Positions 9,375 through 18,245 are shown, counted from the first letter of the stretch. The stretch is 64,000 nt of DNA from Caballeronia sp. TF1N1 (GCF_022878925.1 NZ_CP084627.1:1240001-1304000); one strand, 5' to 3'. Made by a program: numbers and translations. Notes: generated from the sequence alone by a model not told the origin.

Positions 9375-9388
9375 AGACGTCTAGATGA
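9375..9388 (+). promoter_or_regulatory. Candidate PhnF operator upstream of phnC
   Basis: AGACGTCTAGATGA differs at one base from the 14-bp sequence in the phnG-phnF spacer, with the core GTCTAGAT in place of GTCTAGAC. It lies about 75 bases upstream of the phnC start. The repeat of a rare sequence at two phn promoters is seen directly; binding by PhnF is inferred. Confidence 0.6.
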
Positions 9389-9418
9389 ATACATCACCTG
9401 GCGCGTGCGGCCGGGCGT

Positions 9419-10312
9419 TTATTCTTCGAGAAACCACGTGCCTTGGCACTCGGTGCGAATGAAATCCGCAAGCAGTTTGACGCGTGCGACATCGCGCGTT
9501 TCGGCAAGCGTCACGAGCCAGTAAGAGCGACTCAGCGCAATCTGACCCGCAAAAAGCCGCACCAGATTCGGTTCCCTGCGCGCCATGAAACACGGCAGCA
9601 CGCCGAGACCCACGCCGCCCGCGACGGCGGCCGTCTGACTGATCACGTTGGAGATGCGAATGGTCGGCGTGAGCGTGCTCGATACCTGCGGCAGATAGTT
9701 CAGTTCAGCGGACCACATCTGATCCTCGACATAGCCGACCCACGGATGCGTGAGCAGATCGCGACGCGTGACGATTGCCGCATGTGTCGCGAGATATTCG
9801 CGCGCGGCATAGACGCCCAACGCATAGTCCGTGAGCTTGTGCGCATAGACGCGCCCTTGCGCCGGCCGCGTCATGCTGACAGCGAGATCGGCTTCGCGCT
9901 TCGAAAGACTGAACATGCGCGGATTCGCGATCAATTCGATCTCGAGTTGCGGATGCATGGCCGAGAGCTTGGAAATACGCGGCGCGAGAAAGTAAGTACC
10001 GAAGCCTTCCGGCGTGCCGATGCGTACGCTTCCCGTCAGACCAATGGACGCATCTTCGAGACGATGCCGCATGTGCAATGCAAGACTCTCCATGCCTTCC
10101 GCATCGCTTAGTACGCGTTCGCCTTCGGGGGTCAGCACAAACCCTAAGGAACTGCGGTCGAACAGTCGCACACCGAGTGCGGCTTCAAGCGCGGCCACAC
10201 GCCGGCTCAGGGTCGAATGATCCACGCCCATTTGCTGCGCGGCCACGGTGAGCCTGCCCGCGCGCGAAATGGCGAGAAATGCCTGAATGTCGTCCCAGTC
10301 GAAACCACGCAT
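9419..10312 (-). CDS. LysR-family transcriptional regulator
   Basis: A 297-residue LysR regulator with an N-terminal HTH (residues 5-62: FLAISRAGRLTVAAQQMGVDH, then STLSRRVAALE) and a C-terminal effector domain. The style, with HSTLSRR in the recognition helix, is that of the proteobacterial group that often regulates adjacent dehydrogenase or oxidoreductase genes. It is divergent from the SAF-domain oxidoreductase at 10456, with 143 bases between the starts, and is its likely regulator. The start at 10312 gives the typical N terminus MRGFDWDD. The inducer is unknown. Confidence 0.88.
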   Translation of the reverse strand: MRGFDWDDIQAFLAISRAGRLTVAAQQMGVDHSTLSRRVAALEAALGVRLFDRSSLGFVLTPEGERVLSDAEGMESLALHMRHRLEDASIGLTGSVRIGTPEGFGTYFLAPRISKLSAMHPQLEIELIANPRMFSLSKREADLAVSMTRPAQGRVYAHKLTDYALGVYAAREYLATHAAIVTRRDLLTHPWVGYVEDQMWSAELNYLPQVSSTLTPTIRISNVISQTAAVAGGVGLGVLPCFMARREPNLVRLFAGQIALSRSYWLVTLAETRDVARVKLLADFIRTECQGTWFLEE

Positions 10313-10455
10313 GAGAATTTCTGCACAGAGCGATTGCCGATTTGCCCATTCTATTGCAAGAAACACGCTGCTATCTTTTCTTCAACTCTGCGAACGTGGA
10401 GCAGACGATGCGGCTCGATCGTCACGACACTAAAGCCTGAATGGAGACAAACAGC

Positions 10456-11835
10456 ATGTCGCTCATTGCGAAACTCAAGGCGCGCGCGCAGGAAGGCAAG
10501 CCGGTCAAGGTCGGCCTGATCGGTGCGGGCAAATTCGGTTCGATGTATCTCTCGCAAGCGCCGCGCACGCCCGGCATTCATCTCACCGGCGTGGCCGATC
10601 TCTCGCCCGAGCGCGCGCGTGCCGCGCTCAAACGTGTGGGCTGGGATGAGGCGCGTTATTCGGCGGCATCGTGGAACGAAGCCATCGGCAACGGCTCGAC
10701 CTATATCACCGACGACGCCGATGCCATGATCGCAAGCGACCATGTCGATATCGTGATCGATGCAACGGGCAGCCCCGCCGCGGGCATTCATCACGCGCTG
10801 CTGTGCTGCAAGCATCGCAAGCACATCGTCATGGTGAACGTGGAAGCCGATGTGCTCGCAGGCCCGCTGCTCGCACGCCGCGCACAAGAGGCGGGCATCA
10901 TCTATTCGATGGCTTCGGGCGATCAGCCCGCGCTCATCGCGGAACTCGTGGACTGGGCACGCACCATCGGCTTCGATGTGATTTGCGCGGGCAAGGGCAC
11001 GAAGTATCTGCCAATCTACCATCAGTCGACGCCCGATACCGTGTGGGGCCATTACGGCTTCACCGAGGAACAGGTCGGCTCCGGCGACTTCAACGCGCAG
11101 ATGTTCAACTCGTTTCTCGACGGCACCAAGTCCGCACTCGAGATGGCCGCTGTTTCCAACGGATGCGATCTGCGTCCGCCCGCCGACGGCCTCGCGTTCC
11201 CCGCGTGCGGCGTGGACAATCTGCCAAGCGTGCTGCGTCCCGCATCGGAAGGCGGGATCCTGCCGCATCGCGGTAGCGTGGAAGTAGTGTCGTCGCTGGA
11301 ACGCGATGGGCGGCCCGTGTTCCGCGATCTGCGCTGGGGCGTGTACGTCGTCATCGAAGCCCCCACCGACTACGTGCGCGACTGCTTCTCGCAGTACGGT
11401 CTCAAGACCGACAGCACGGGGCGCTTCGCCGCCATGTACAAGCCGTATCACCTGATCGGCCTGGAACTGGGCCAGTCGATCGCGAGCATCGCCGTGCGTG
11501 GCGAAGCAACCGGCGCGACAACTGGCTTTCATGGCGATGTCGCCGCCACCGCGAAGCGCGATCTGCGCGCGGGCGAGCGGCTCGACGGCGAAGGCGGCCA
11601 CACCGTGTACGGCAAGCTGATGCCCGCTGCGGACTCGTTGCTGCTGGGTGCGTTGCCTATCGGCCTTGCGCACAACATGGTGCTGCAACGCGCCGTGCCT
11701 GCGGGACAACCCGTGCGCTGGAGCGATGTGGCATTCGACGCAAGCAAGGAAGCCGTGCGGGTACGACGCGAGATGGAAGAATTCTTTCGCGCCGAGATGA
11801 AGCTTGAACTACCGGTGCAAAAGCTCGCGAGCTAG
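10456..11835 (+). CDS. Homoserine dehydrogenase-like/SAF domain NAD(P)-dependent oxidoreductase
   Basis: A 459-residue cytoplasmic protein. The Rossmann motif GLIGAGKFG lies at residues 20-28, followed by a homoserine-dehydrogenase-like NAD-binding domain. The C-terminal third resembles an SAF domain (as in FlgA and antifreeze-like proteins), with the segment AGERLDGEGGHTVYGKLMPA. Family members are found beside sugar-acid or small carboxylate transporters and are thought to oxidise hydroxylated intermediates; the substrate is not known here. ATG 10456 follows GGAGAC, giving a normal ribosome-binding site; an earlier in-frame ATG at 10441 is less well placed. It is followed by an MFS importer. 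Confidence 0.78.
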   Translation: MSLIAKLKARAQEGKPVKVGLIGAGKFGSMYLSQAPRTPGIHLTGVADLSPERARAALKRVGWDEARYSAASWNEAIGNGSTYITDDADAMIASDHVDIVIDATGSPAAGIHHALLCCKHRKHIVMVNVEADVLAGPLLARRAQEAGIIYSMASGDQPALIAELVDWARTIGFDVICAGKGTKYLPIYHQSTPDTVWGHYGFTEEQVGSGDFNAQMFNSFLDGTKSALEMAAVSNGCDLRPPADGLAFPACGVDNLPSVLRPASEGGILPHRGSVEVVSSLERDGRPVFRDLRWGVYVVIEAPTDYVRDCFSQYGLKTDSTGRFAAMYKPYHLIGLELGQSIASIAVRGEATGATTGFHGDVAATAKRDLRAGERLDGEGGHTVYGKLMPAADSLLLGALPIGLAHNMVLQRAVPAGQPVRWSDVAFDASKEAVRVRREMEEFFRAEMKLELPVQKLAS

Positions 11836-11866
11836 TTCATCGATGAAGACATTTTGATCCGCGGCA

Positions 11867-11892
11867 CGCCCGGTCCATCTCATGGTCCGGGC
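11867..11892 (+). repeat. Inverted repeat between oxidoreductase and MFS genes
   Basis: CGCCCGGTCCAT and ATGGTCCGGGCG form a 12-bp stem with one mismatch and a 2-3 base loop in the 100-base spacer. No T-run follows, so it is more likely an RNA-processing or partial attenuation hairpin than a full terminator. Confidence 0.5.
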
Positions 11893-11935
11893 GTTCGCCA
11901 TCTCTAAACGCCCGGCAAAGGGCGACGGAGGAGAC

Positions 11936-13240
11936 ATGAGCCAAATCAGCGAAACTCTCGGCGTTACGCAAGCAGGCAGTGCGGACGTCTACCGCAAGAT
12001 CACGTGGCGCATCATGCCGTTCATCGTGCTCTGCTATCTCTGCAACTATCTGGACCGCGTCAACGTGGGCTTCGCGAAGCTGCAGATGCTTTCCGATCTC
12101 GGCTTTTCGGATGCGGTGTATGGCCTCGGTGCCGGTATCTTCTTTATCGGCTACTTTATCTTCGAGGTGCCCAGCAATCTCATCCTGCATCGCGTGGGCG
12201 CGCGGCGCTGGATTGCGCGCATCATGATCACGTGGGCGATCGTTTCGGCGCTCACGCTCGTGGTCAAGACGCCGTTTCAGTTCTATCTCGTGCGCTTCTT
12301 TCTCGGCATCGCGGAAGCGGGTTTCTCACCGGGCATCATGCTGTATCTGACGTACTGGTTCCCGGCGAGAAAACGCGGCTTCGCCTATGGTGTGTACTAC
12401 ATCGCCATTCCGCTTGCCGGCATCGTGGGGGGTCCGTTGTCGGGCTGGATACTGACCGCGTTCAAGCATTCGGCCGTGATGTCGGCGTGGCAATGGCTCT
12501 TCCTCATCGAAGCAATTCCAGCGTTTATCGTGGGTTTCGCCGTGCTCTTCATGATGGTCGACAAGCCAAGCAAGGCACGCTGGCTCACCGACGACGAGAA
12601 GCGTCTCGTGACGCAAGCAGTCGAGCGCGAGGAAGGCGACAAGACCGCGCACCACGACGCCCGCGCGTTCCTTTCCGACCGCAACATTTGGAAGCTTGCC
12701 GGCGTGTACTTCTGCCAGATCATCGGCCTCTATGGCATCAGCTTCTGGCTGCCGTCAATCATCAAGGACACAGGGCTCAAGAACGTCGAAGTGATCGGCT
12801 GGCTCTCGGCGATTCCGTATATCGTCGCGATTCCCGCGATCATTCTCACGGGCATCAGCGCCGACAAGTTCCGCTCCCGGCGCATGCACTTCTCCATTGC
12901 GCTCGTGATCGGTGCAATAGGCTTTGCGGCAAGCGGATACGTGGGACAGCAACCCGTGCTTGCGGTCATTGCGTTGAGTGTGGCGGCCGCTGGAATCTTG
13001 TCGGCGCTGTCGCTGTTCTGGGGCATTCCGGCTGCGTTTCTTGCGGGAACCTCGGCGGCGGCGGGCATTGCAGGAATCAATTGCGTAGGCAATCTCGCGG
13101 GTTTCGTGTCGCCGTATATGGTCGGGTGGCTCAATGTCACGACGCATAACAACAGCATCGGACTTTATGCGGTTGCGGTGTTCATGGTGATCGGCGCATT
13201 CGCGGTGCGTTCGATTTCCGGGAAGCTAGCGGATCATTGA
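11936..13240 (+). CDS. MFS transporter, anion:cation symporter (ACS) type
   Basis: A 434-residue inner-membrane protein with about 12 hydrophobic helices. The N-terminal segment CYLCNYLDRVNVGFAKLQM and the following FFIGYFIFEVPSNL are typical of the ACS family, which imports organic anions such as tartrate, phthalate, hexuronates or glucarate. The ATG follows a strong GGAGGAG site. It is downstream of the SAF oxidoreductase with a hairpin between and is closed by a strong terminator, so the two probably form a catabolic unit for one unidentified acid. Confidence 0.87.
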   Translation: MSQISETLGVTQAGSADVYRKITWRIMPFIVLCYLCNYLDRVNVGFAKLQMLSDLGFSDAVYGLGAGIFFIGYFIFEVPSNLILHRVGARRWIARIMITWAIVSALTLVVKTPFQFYLVRFFLGIAEAGFSPGIMLYLTYWFPARKRGFAYGVYYIAIPLAGIVGGPLSGWILTAFKHSAVMSAWQWLFLIEAIPAFIVGFAVLFMMVDKPSKARWLTDDEKRLVTQAVEREEGDKTAHHDARAFLSDRNIWKLAGVYFCQIIGLYGISFWLPSIIKDTGLKNVEVIGWLSAIPYIVAIPAIILTGISADKFRSRRMHFSIALVIGAIGFAASGYVGQQPVLAVIALSVAAAGILSALSLFWGIPAAFLAGTSAAAGIAGINCVGNLAGFVSPYMVGWLNVTTHNNSIGLYAVAVFMVIGAFAVRSISGKLADH

Positions 13241-13257
13241 AATCGAGCGACGAACGA

Positions 13258-13302
13258 GCCGCCTGCCGTTTTCAACGAACACGGCAGGCGGCCGCGCTTT
13301 TT
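13258..13302 (+). terminator. Rho-independent terminator
   Basis: A perfect 12-bp stem (GCCGCCTGCCGT / ACGGCAGGCGGC) with an 11-base loop, followed a few bases later by TTTTT. It lies 18 bases after the MFS stop codon. Confidence 0.85.
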
Positions 13303-13343
13303 GCAACGCTGCAAGGGCCGACGCGCGTCGATAAAATGGGTGC

Positions 13344-14096
13344 ATGACCGACTCGTCTTCACAATCCTCGAGCACGCCGTCGCGCGCACCCGAACACGAC
13401 CTGCCGCTGCACACGCCCAGCACCGCATCGCTCGGCGTGGCGGCGGCCATCGCCATGATTGCGTGGCTCGCGCTGGCGGCGCAGACGGATATCACCATCG
13501 CGCGCATGGTCGGACGCGGCTTTACCGTGATCGACGGCATTGCGCGTACCACCAGTTATCTCACCAACCTCACGGTGTTCTTGACGGCGTTATGCTTCAC
13601 CTGCGTGGCCATACGCGCGAGCGCGCCCATTGCGCGCTTCTTTCGTCAACCGACGGTGGTAACGGCGGTGGTCGTGTATATCGTGTTCGTGGGCATTGCC
13701 TATAACGCGTTGTTGCGATGGCTATGGACGCCATCGGGTTATCGTGCGCTCGTCAATGAATCGCTGCATACGGTCGTGCCCGCGCTCGCTGCGCTTTACT
13801 GGGTGCTCTTCGTGCCGCGCTTTCATCTGTCATTGCGGCGCTGCGCCTTATGGCTCGTCTATCCGCTCTGCTATCTCTTCATTACGTTATGGCGCGGCAG
13901 TGCATCCGACTTCTATCCCTACTGGTTCATCAACGTGGCGGAACTCGGTTACGAGCGCGTGTTCTTCAACTCGGCCATGCTAGTCGCGAGCTTTCTGATT
14001 CTGATGAGCGTATTCATCGTCATCAATCACAGACGCCAGGACTTGCGCATATCCGACCCCGACATGGAATCGGACGACACGGGCCCATCGCGTTAG
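13344..14096 (+). CDS. Pr6Pr family membrane protein
   Basis: A 250-residue integral membrane protein with about six hydrophobic segments. The C-terminal half (LYWVLFVPRFHLSLRR, WLVYPLCYLFITLWRG, YPYWFINVAELGYERVFFN) matches what I recognise of the Pr6Pr family, whose function is unknown. A soluble N-terminal tail of about 30 residues precedes the first helix. The stop overlaps the convergent MFS gene's stop region by four bases. It is preceded by a terminator, so it needs its own promoter. Confidence 0.75.
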   Translation: MTDSSSQSSSTPSRAPEHDLPLHTPSTASLGVAAAIAMIAWLALAAQTDITIARMVGRGFTVIDGIARTTSYLTNLTVFLTALCFTCVAIRASAPIARFFRQPTVVTAVVVYIVFVGIAYNALLRWLWTPSGYRALVNESLHTVVPALAALYWVLFVPRFHLSLRRCALWLVYPLCYLFITLWRGSASDFYPYWFINVAELGYERVFFNSAMLVASFLILMSVFIVINHRRQDLRISDPDMESDDTGPSR

Positions 14097-15298
14097 TCAC
14101 GATTCACGAACAGATCGGCGACGAATGCGGCAGTCAATGCCAGCGCGCCGCATGCGAAGATCAGCGCGTAGTTGTTATGCGTATGCGAGAAAAGAAACGA
14201 GTAGCCATAGCCGCCGACCGCCTGAAAGAGCGCGAACGCCGAAGTCGCGCGACTCCATGAGGCGCGCTGCTCCGCGTGATCGTGCGGCAGCAATTCATGC
14301 ACTCGGCCCAGTGCAAGCGGCACGATACCGGGCGTGAAGAGCCCGAGAATCACGGTCGCAAGGCCGATCACATAGGCATGGCCCGACATCGCGAGCAGCG
14401 CGGCTGCAGCCGCCTGCACGATCAACGCGTAGCGGTACGCGCGGCCAAAGCCGATCCGGTCGCCCAGATTTCCGCAGATGAGCGGCCCGAAGATAGCCGC
14501 CACGCCATACAGCACCCAATAGCTCGCACCGACGCCGGCGCCGCGTCCGATCCCTCGCGCGATATAGTCGACGAGCAGAATCATCGCGGGCACGAGACCC
14601 AGTGCGTTCGCCGCGTATTGCGCGTAAAGCAGGCGCAGACGCGTGCCGTCATGACGCGCGCCATGCGCCTCCTTGGTCACGGCAGGCACGGGAGGATTCG
14701 TCGATGGCCAGCCGAACCAAGCGACAGCCGTCAACACGAGCGAGAACACGCCGAGTCCGATCCACGTCGCCTGCAAGCCGTAATGCAGCAGCCGCGGAAT
14801 GAGCGTGCCCGATGCCGCGATGCCGAAGCCCAGCCCGAAGAAGATCATGCCGCTTGCAAAGCCGCGCCGTGCGGGCGCGATATGCGGAAGGATCGTGGTT
14901 GCGACGAGCACCATGATCGCGCCGCCCGAAAGTCCCGAAAGAAAGCGCCAGCCGAAGAACCAGGCAATCGACAACGGAAACGCGCATGCGAAAAACGCGG
15001 CCGTGGCAATGGCCATCAACAGGCGCAACGCGAGCCGGTTGCCGAGCGTCGATGCCATGGACCTGCCGAACAACGCGCCCGCGAGATAGCCCGCGAAATT
15101 GGCTGCACCCAACGTCACGGCTTGCGACGACGTGAACCAATGCGCTTCGATAAGCGGTGGAATGAGCGGCGTATAAGCGAAGCGTGCGAGACCTATTGCG
15201 ACGAGACTCGCGCAGAAGCCCGCGAGCATGGCGTAGATGGAACGCATGTCGAGTGAATCCGATTGACCGGCGCGTAAGGCCGACGCTTGATCCTGCAT
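14093..15298 (-). CDS. YbfB/YjiJ family MFS transporter
   Basis: A 401-residue membrane protein with about 12 helices. The segment IGLARFAYTPLIPPLIEAHWF near residue 28 is characteristic of the YbfB/YjiJ group of MFS carriers, whose substrates are mostly unknown. The ATG at 15298 is preceded by GGGAG at good spacing; a longer frame starts at 15358. It lies 37 bases downstream of the TetR gene on the same strand and is probably co-transcribed with, and repressed by, that regulator. Its 3' end overlaps the Pr6Pr gene by four bases in convergent orientation. Confidence 0.83.
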   Translation of the reverse strand: MQDQASALRAGQSDSLDMRSIYAMLAGFCASLVAIGLARFAYTPLIPPLIEAHWFTSSQAVTLGAANFAGYLAGALFGRSMASTLGNRLALRLLMAIATAAFFACAFPLSIAWFFGWRFLSGLSGGAIMVLVATTILPHIAPARRGFASGMIFFGLGFGIAASGTLIPRLLHYGLQATWIGLGVFSLVLTAVAWFGWPSTNPPVPAVTKEAHGARHDGTRLRLLYAQYAANALGLVPAMILLVDYIARGIGRGAGVGASYWVLYGVAAIFGPLICGNLGDRIGFGRAYRYALIVQAAAAALLAMSGHAYVIGLATVILGLFTPGIVPLALGRVHELLPHDHAEQRASWSRATSAFALFQAVGGYGYSFLFSHTHNNYALIFACGALALTAAFVADLFVNRD

Positions 15299-15335
15299 GA
15301 TGTTGACTCCCGGAGCGAATGGCGTGACGTGTGTT

Positions 15336-15950
15336 CTAACGCGTGGCGAACTTCGCACGCATTGGCGGAAGTTTCAGCAGCATGAGCGTGGGAGCGACAG
15401 CCGCCACGAGCAGCTTCGGCTGAGGATCGATACGCGCCAGCACGCGCACGCCGAGAAGCACGGCGAGCAGACTCGTGGCGGCATCGGTTGCGGACATCAT
15501 GCGTTCGATCTCGCCGCTTTTGAACGCGGCGGAAAGACAGCGCTCGAAGAAGCCGCGTAACAACTCGACTTCCTTTGCGATGAGTTTGTGAAACGCCTCG
15601 TCCTCCAACGGCGCCGCGAGCGCGGCATTGACCAGCATGCAGCCGCGCCGGTGTTCATCCGATACCGAGCGCTCGACGATCTCGCGAAAGAAGCCTGCAA
15701 CGGCGTGCGCAGGCGTGCAAGTGGCTTCGAGACGCTCGATACGCTCGCGCAACGTATGTTCGAGATAGTGATCGAGCGCGCGCAAAAAGAGCGCGCGCTT
15801 GTCGCCGAACGCGTTGTAAAGGCTCGGTTGCGTGAGACCCGTCAGTTGCACGAGGTCACGTGTGGACGTACCCTCATAGCCGTGCGTCCAGAACGCTTCG
15901 GCTATGGTGTTCAGCACATCGTCTTCGTCGAAATTGCGCGGTCGCGCCAT
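15336..15950 (-). CDS. TetR/AcrR-family transcriptional repressor
   Basis: A 204-residue regulator with a classical TetR N-terminal HTH (FDEDDVLNTIAEAFWTHGYEG, then TSTRDLVQLTGLTQPSLYNAFGDK, residues 7-50). The C-terminal ligand-binding domain (LEATCTPAHAVAGFF, with a cysteine in RRGCMLVNAA) is of the YxaF/AcuR-like kind. It immediately precedes the MFS gene and likely controls that pair. GGAG is found 10 bases before the ATG. Effector unknown. Confidence 0.88.
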   Translation of the reverse strand: MARPRNFDEDDVLNTIAEAFWTHGYEGTSTRDLVQLTGLTQPSLYNAFGDKRALFLRALDHYLEHTLRERIERLEATCTPAHAVAGFFREIVERSVSDEHRRGCMLVNAALAAPLEDEAFHKLIAKEVELLRGFFERCLSAAFKSGEIERMMSATDAATSLLAVLLGVRVLARIDPQPKLLVAAVAPTLMLLKLPPMRAKFATR

Positions 15951-16052
15951 GATGCAGGCTCCATTCCATGGTTGCGTCACTTTTTATATCGGGCGCCACA
16001 GAACGAATTATATATCGATGGATACAAAACCTGCTTGAGCCGTCGTCCAACG

Positions 16053-16079
16053 AAAAAGCCGGCGAAGCGCCGGCTTTTT
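16053..16079. terminator. Bidirectional Rho-independent terminator ending the xox operon
   Basis: AAAAA-GCCGGCG-AAG-CGCCGGC-TTTTT is a perfect symmetric hairpin with A and T runs on both sides. It lies 26 bases beyond the stop of the EthD-family gene and would end leftward transcription from the xox operon. Confidence 0.93.
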
Positions 16080-16104
16080 CGTATGCGGAAAAACAACCGT
16101 GCTG

Positions 16105-16413
16105 TCAGGCGTCTTTCGTATCGAACATCAGCAGCTCGACGCCCGCCTGCGCGAAATTCGCCAAGTCGCCGGCGGTCTTCTGGCCTTCAGGCGACCCGAG
16201 CGCGGACTCGATCGCTTCGAGCGATTCGAATTCGAGCAGCGCGACGAGGTAATACGGCGACTCGCCTTGCGCGGTAGCAACCGGCCCCGTGCTGATCTGG
16301 TAACTCTTTAGGCCCGGCAACGTCTTCGCCAGCGGCGCGTGCGTGGAGGCGTAGTAGTCGTCGAATGCCTTCGTATCGGACGGATTCTTGTAAAGCGCAA
16401 CGAGCTGGGCCAT
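16105..16413 (-). CDS. EthD family protein
   Basis: A 102-residue protein with the EthD alpha+beta barrel pattern: LVALYKNPSDTKAFDDYY near the N terminus with an HAPLAKTLPGLKSY segment, and a C-terminal ALLEFESLEAIESALGS. EthD-like proteins act with oxygenases or as small accessory/chaperone-like proteins, and most have no assigned function. The gene starts 39 bases after the metallo-beta-lactamase gene on the same strand, has AGGAG before its ATG, and is followed by the terminator at 16053. It is therefore the probable last gene of the xox operon. Confidence 0.82.
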   Translation of the reverse strand: MAQLVALYKNPSDTKAFDDYYASTHAPLAKTLPGLKSYQISTGPVATAQGESPYYLVALLEFESLEAIESALGSPEGQKTAGDLANFAQAGVELLMFDTKDA

Positions 16414-16452
16414 CGTCTTGTCTCCTGAGTGTTTGTCATGAACAACAATGCG

Positions 16453-17385
16453 TTACTGCTTCTCCAACTGTAGGTAGATACGTTGCACGTTCTGCGGCTG
16501 CGCTATGCCATAGAGCTTGTAGCCGCGAAAGGCGGGCAAGTCGACGGTATGCATGGCCTCGGTCAGTCCCATGCCGCTCCGATATGCGCGTCTGACCGCG
16601 CTGTCGAGTTCGCGCAGATAAAGGCCTGTCTGCATGATGTCGTCGTTGCTCAACGGCGGTCCGAACGCCGGAACGATAGTCTTCGATTCGAGTCCGCGCA
16701 GATTCTCCAGCGCCGCGAGCCAGCCATGAATATCCTCGTTGCGCAGTTCGGGGATGCGCCCGTTCGAGATCAGACTACCCGCGAACAACACGCCGCTTTG
16801 CGTATCGAGCACGGCCAGATCGCCTGGCGTGCTTGCCGGTCCGAAGTGCAGCAATTGCAGCTTGCGATCGCCATTCACGACTTCCGTGGTGCCTTCCACC
16901 GTTCGGTCGGGAACCGTGACGCGCGAGCCCGCCATCTCGTCTTCACCGAGGGTCTTGCGCAGGTTCGCGAGACAGATCGGGCAACGTTCCCGGATCAACT
17001 GAGCCGTGCGGTAATGCGCGAGAATCGGCACGCCCTGATCGCGGAACGCCGCCGCGCCAAAAACGAACTCCGGTCCTTGATGCGTGATGATCACGAGCGT
17101 GACGGGTAGCGGCGTGACTTTGCGAATGGCTTCGATCATCGCGCGTCCGTAGCGGTACGAAGCTCCCGTATCGATTACCGTCACGCCGCTCGGTCCCACG
17201 ATAAAGCCGTTGTTCGCGACCATGCCGTGATTCGCCGGCGCGACAGCATCGCCGTCGCCAATAAACGCATACACGCCCGGCGCCACTGCGACGGGCGCGG
17301 GCATGCCGCTCATCGCCGCATGAACGACGGCGCAAAATGCGAGGAACAACGCACCGATGAGCGCACGCAAGCCGCGCCCCATCAT
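16453..17385 (-). CDS. Quinoprotein relay system metallo-beta-lactamase-fold protein with degenerate metal site
   Basis: A 310-residue exported protein (signal peptide about residues 1-23, LIGALFLAFCAVVHA). The fold is that of quinoprotein-associated metallohydrolases, with NHGMVANNGFIVGPSGVTVIDTG like its neighbour. Where the neighbour has THMHPDH, this one reads THQGPEF, and the third-histidine region is also altered, so Zn binding by the usual set is not expected. A CPIC pair is found about residue 136. The start overlaps the SoxYZ-like stop by four bases. It may act as a binding or redox partner; function unknown. Confidence 0.78.
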   Translation of the reverse strand: MMGRGLRALIGALFLAFCAVVHAAMSGMPAPVAVAPGVYAFIGDGDAVAPANHGMVANNGFIVGPSGVTVIDTGASYRYGRAMIEAIRKVTPLPVTLVIITHQGPEFVFGAAAFRDQGVPILAHYRTAQLIRERCPICLANLRKTLGEDEMAGSRVTVPDRTVEGTTEVVNGDRKLQLLHFGPASTPGDLAVLDTQSGVLFAGSLISNGRIPELRNEDIHGWLAALENLRGLESKTIVPAFGPPLSNDDIMQTGLYLRELDSAVRRAYRSGMGLTEAMHTVDLPAFRGYKLYGIAQPQNVQRIYLQLEKQ

Positions 17386-18245
17386 TTCATGGCCGAGGTT
17401 TGCGTGCCCGATTGCGTCGTGATCGCAACCTCGCCGTCGAACCGCTTGTTCTTCGTGTCTTCAATAGCGACCTTCAATTCACCGTTTTCCGTCGGCAGAA
17501 AATAGAAGCGGAAGTTGGGGTTCTCGCTGATCGAGAAATTCACATTGGCGGTCATCACGGGCTTGCCGCCATAAGTCACGGCAACCTTGCGCACGAAGTA
17601 CGCGGTCGCATAGTTGCGCGTGACCTGATCCATCGCCATGCCGGTGCGATTAGGGTGGCGCACCATCAATTGCGCGAGTTCGGGCTTGCCCGCAATAGAG
17701 GCGCCTTCCGCCTGCAAACGTACCTGACCCGCCGCGCGTTCGGCCGCGTCTTCGTCCTTGCCCGCAGGCGCGGAGCAACCACCCGATGCCTTGATGAAAC
17801 GCACCGCGCTATACAGATGTCCGTCGTTCGTTTCAGCGATGGCACGCATGAACGTGTAATCCTCTACCCGCACCCGTGTCTCGATGCTGGCAAGTCCGGA
17901 GTCTGGCGTGAACTCGAAAGAACCGGCGTAGGGCTCGGGATTTTCGTCGATGAAGAGATAAATCTTCTTGATGTAATGCGTGCTCGTCTGCGGAAACTGC
18001 GCGCTGATCGCAATGGGTACGACGGCGGCATCGGCGGCGCGTTTGGGTGCATCGAATTTGATGACGGCATCGCCTTTCGTGTCGATCGGCCGCCCTTTGA
18101 ACGCGCCTTCCTTGAAGTCGAGCCAGCGCGCCACCTTGTCTGGATCGTCGTCGGGTTGCGCCGCATGCGAAGCGTAAGGCGCAAGCAATGCGAGCGCCGC
18201 GACAAACCCTGAGCCTGCGCGTGCGCCAAGCCTGATCGTCTTCAT
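17382..18245 (-). CDS. Quinoprotein dehydrogenase-associated SoxYZ-like carrier
   Basis: A 287-residue periplasmic protein (signal peptide 1-29, cleavage after YASHA). It looks like a fusion of SoxY- and SoxZ-like domains. The centre holds the swinging-arm-like motif SGGCSAP (Cys157) of SoxY, which covalently carries sulfur intermediates; a C-terminal Ig-like SoxZ half follows. Such fusions are found beside PQQ alcohol dehydrogenases with two metallohydrolases, as here. The Cys157 position lies inside the chain rather than at the end as in true SoxY. The ATG is preceded by AGGAGG. The cargo is unknown. Confidence 0.85.
   Translation of the reverse strand: MKTIRLGARAGSGFVAALALLAPYASHAAQPDDDPDKVARWLDFKEGAFKGRPIDTKGDAVIKFDAPKRAADAAVVPIAISAQFPQTSTHYIKKIYLFIDENPEPYAGSFEFTPDSGLASIETRVRVEDYTFMRAIAETNDGHLYSAVRFIKASGGCSAPAGKDEDAAERAAGQVRLQAEGASIAGKPELAQLMVRHPNRTGMAMDQVTRNYATAYFVRKVAVTYGGKPVMTANVNFSISENPNFRFYFLPTENGELKVAIEDTKNKRFDGEVAITTQSGTQTSAMK

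Noticed and set aside
10351-11709. 452-codon minus-strand frame opposite the SAF-domain oxidoreductase
   Set aside because: No recognisable domain; the plus-strand gene has a Rossmann motif, a ribosome site and an operon context.
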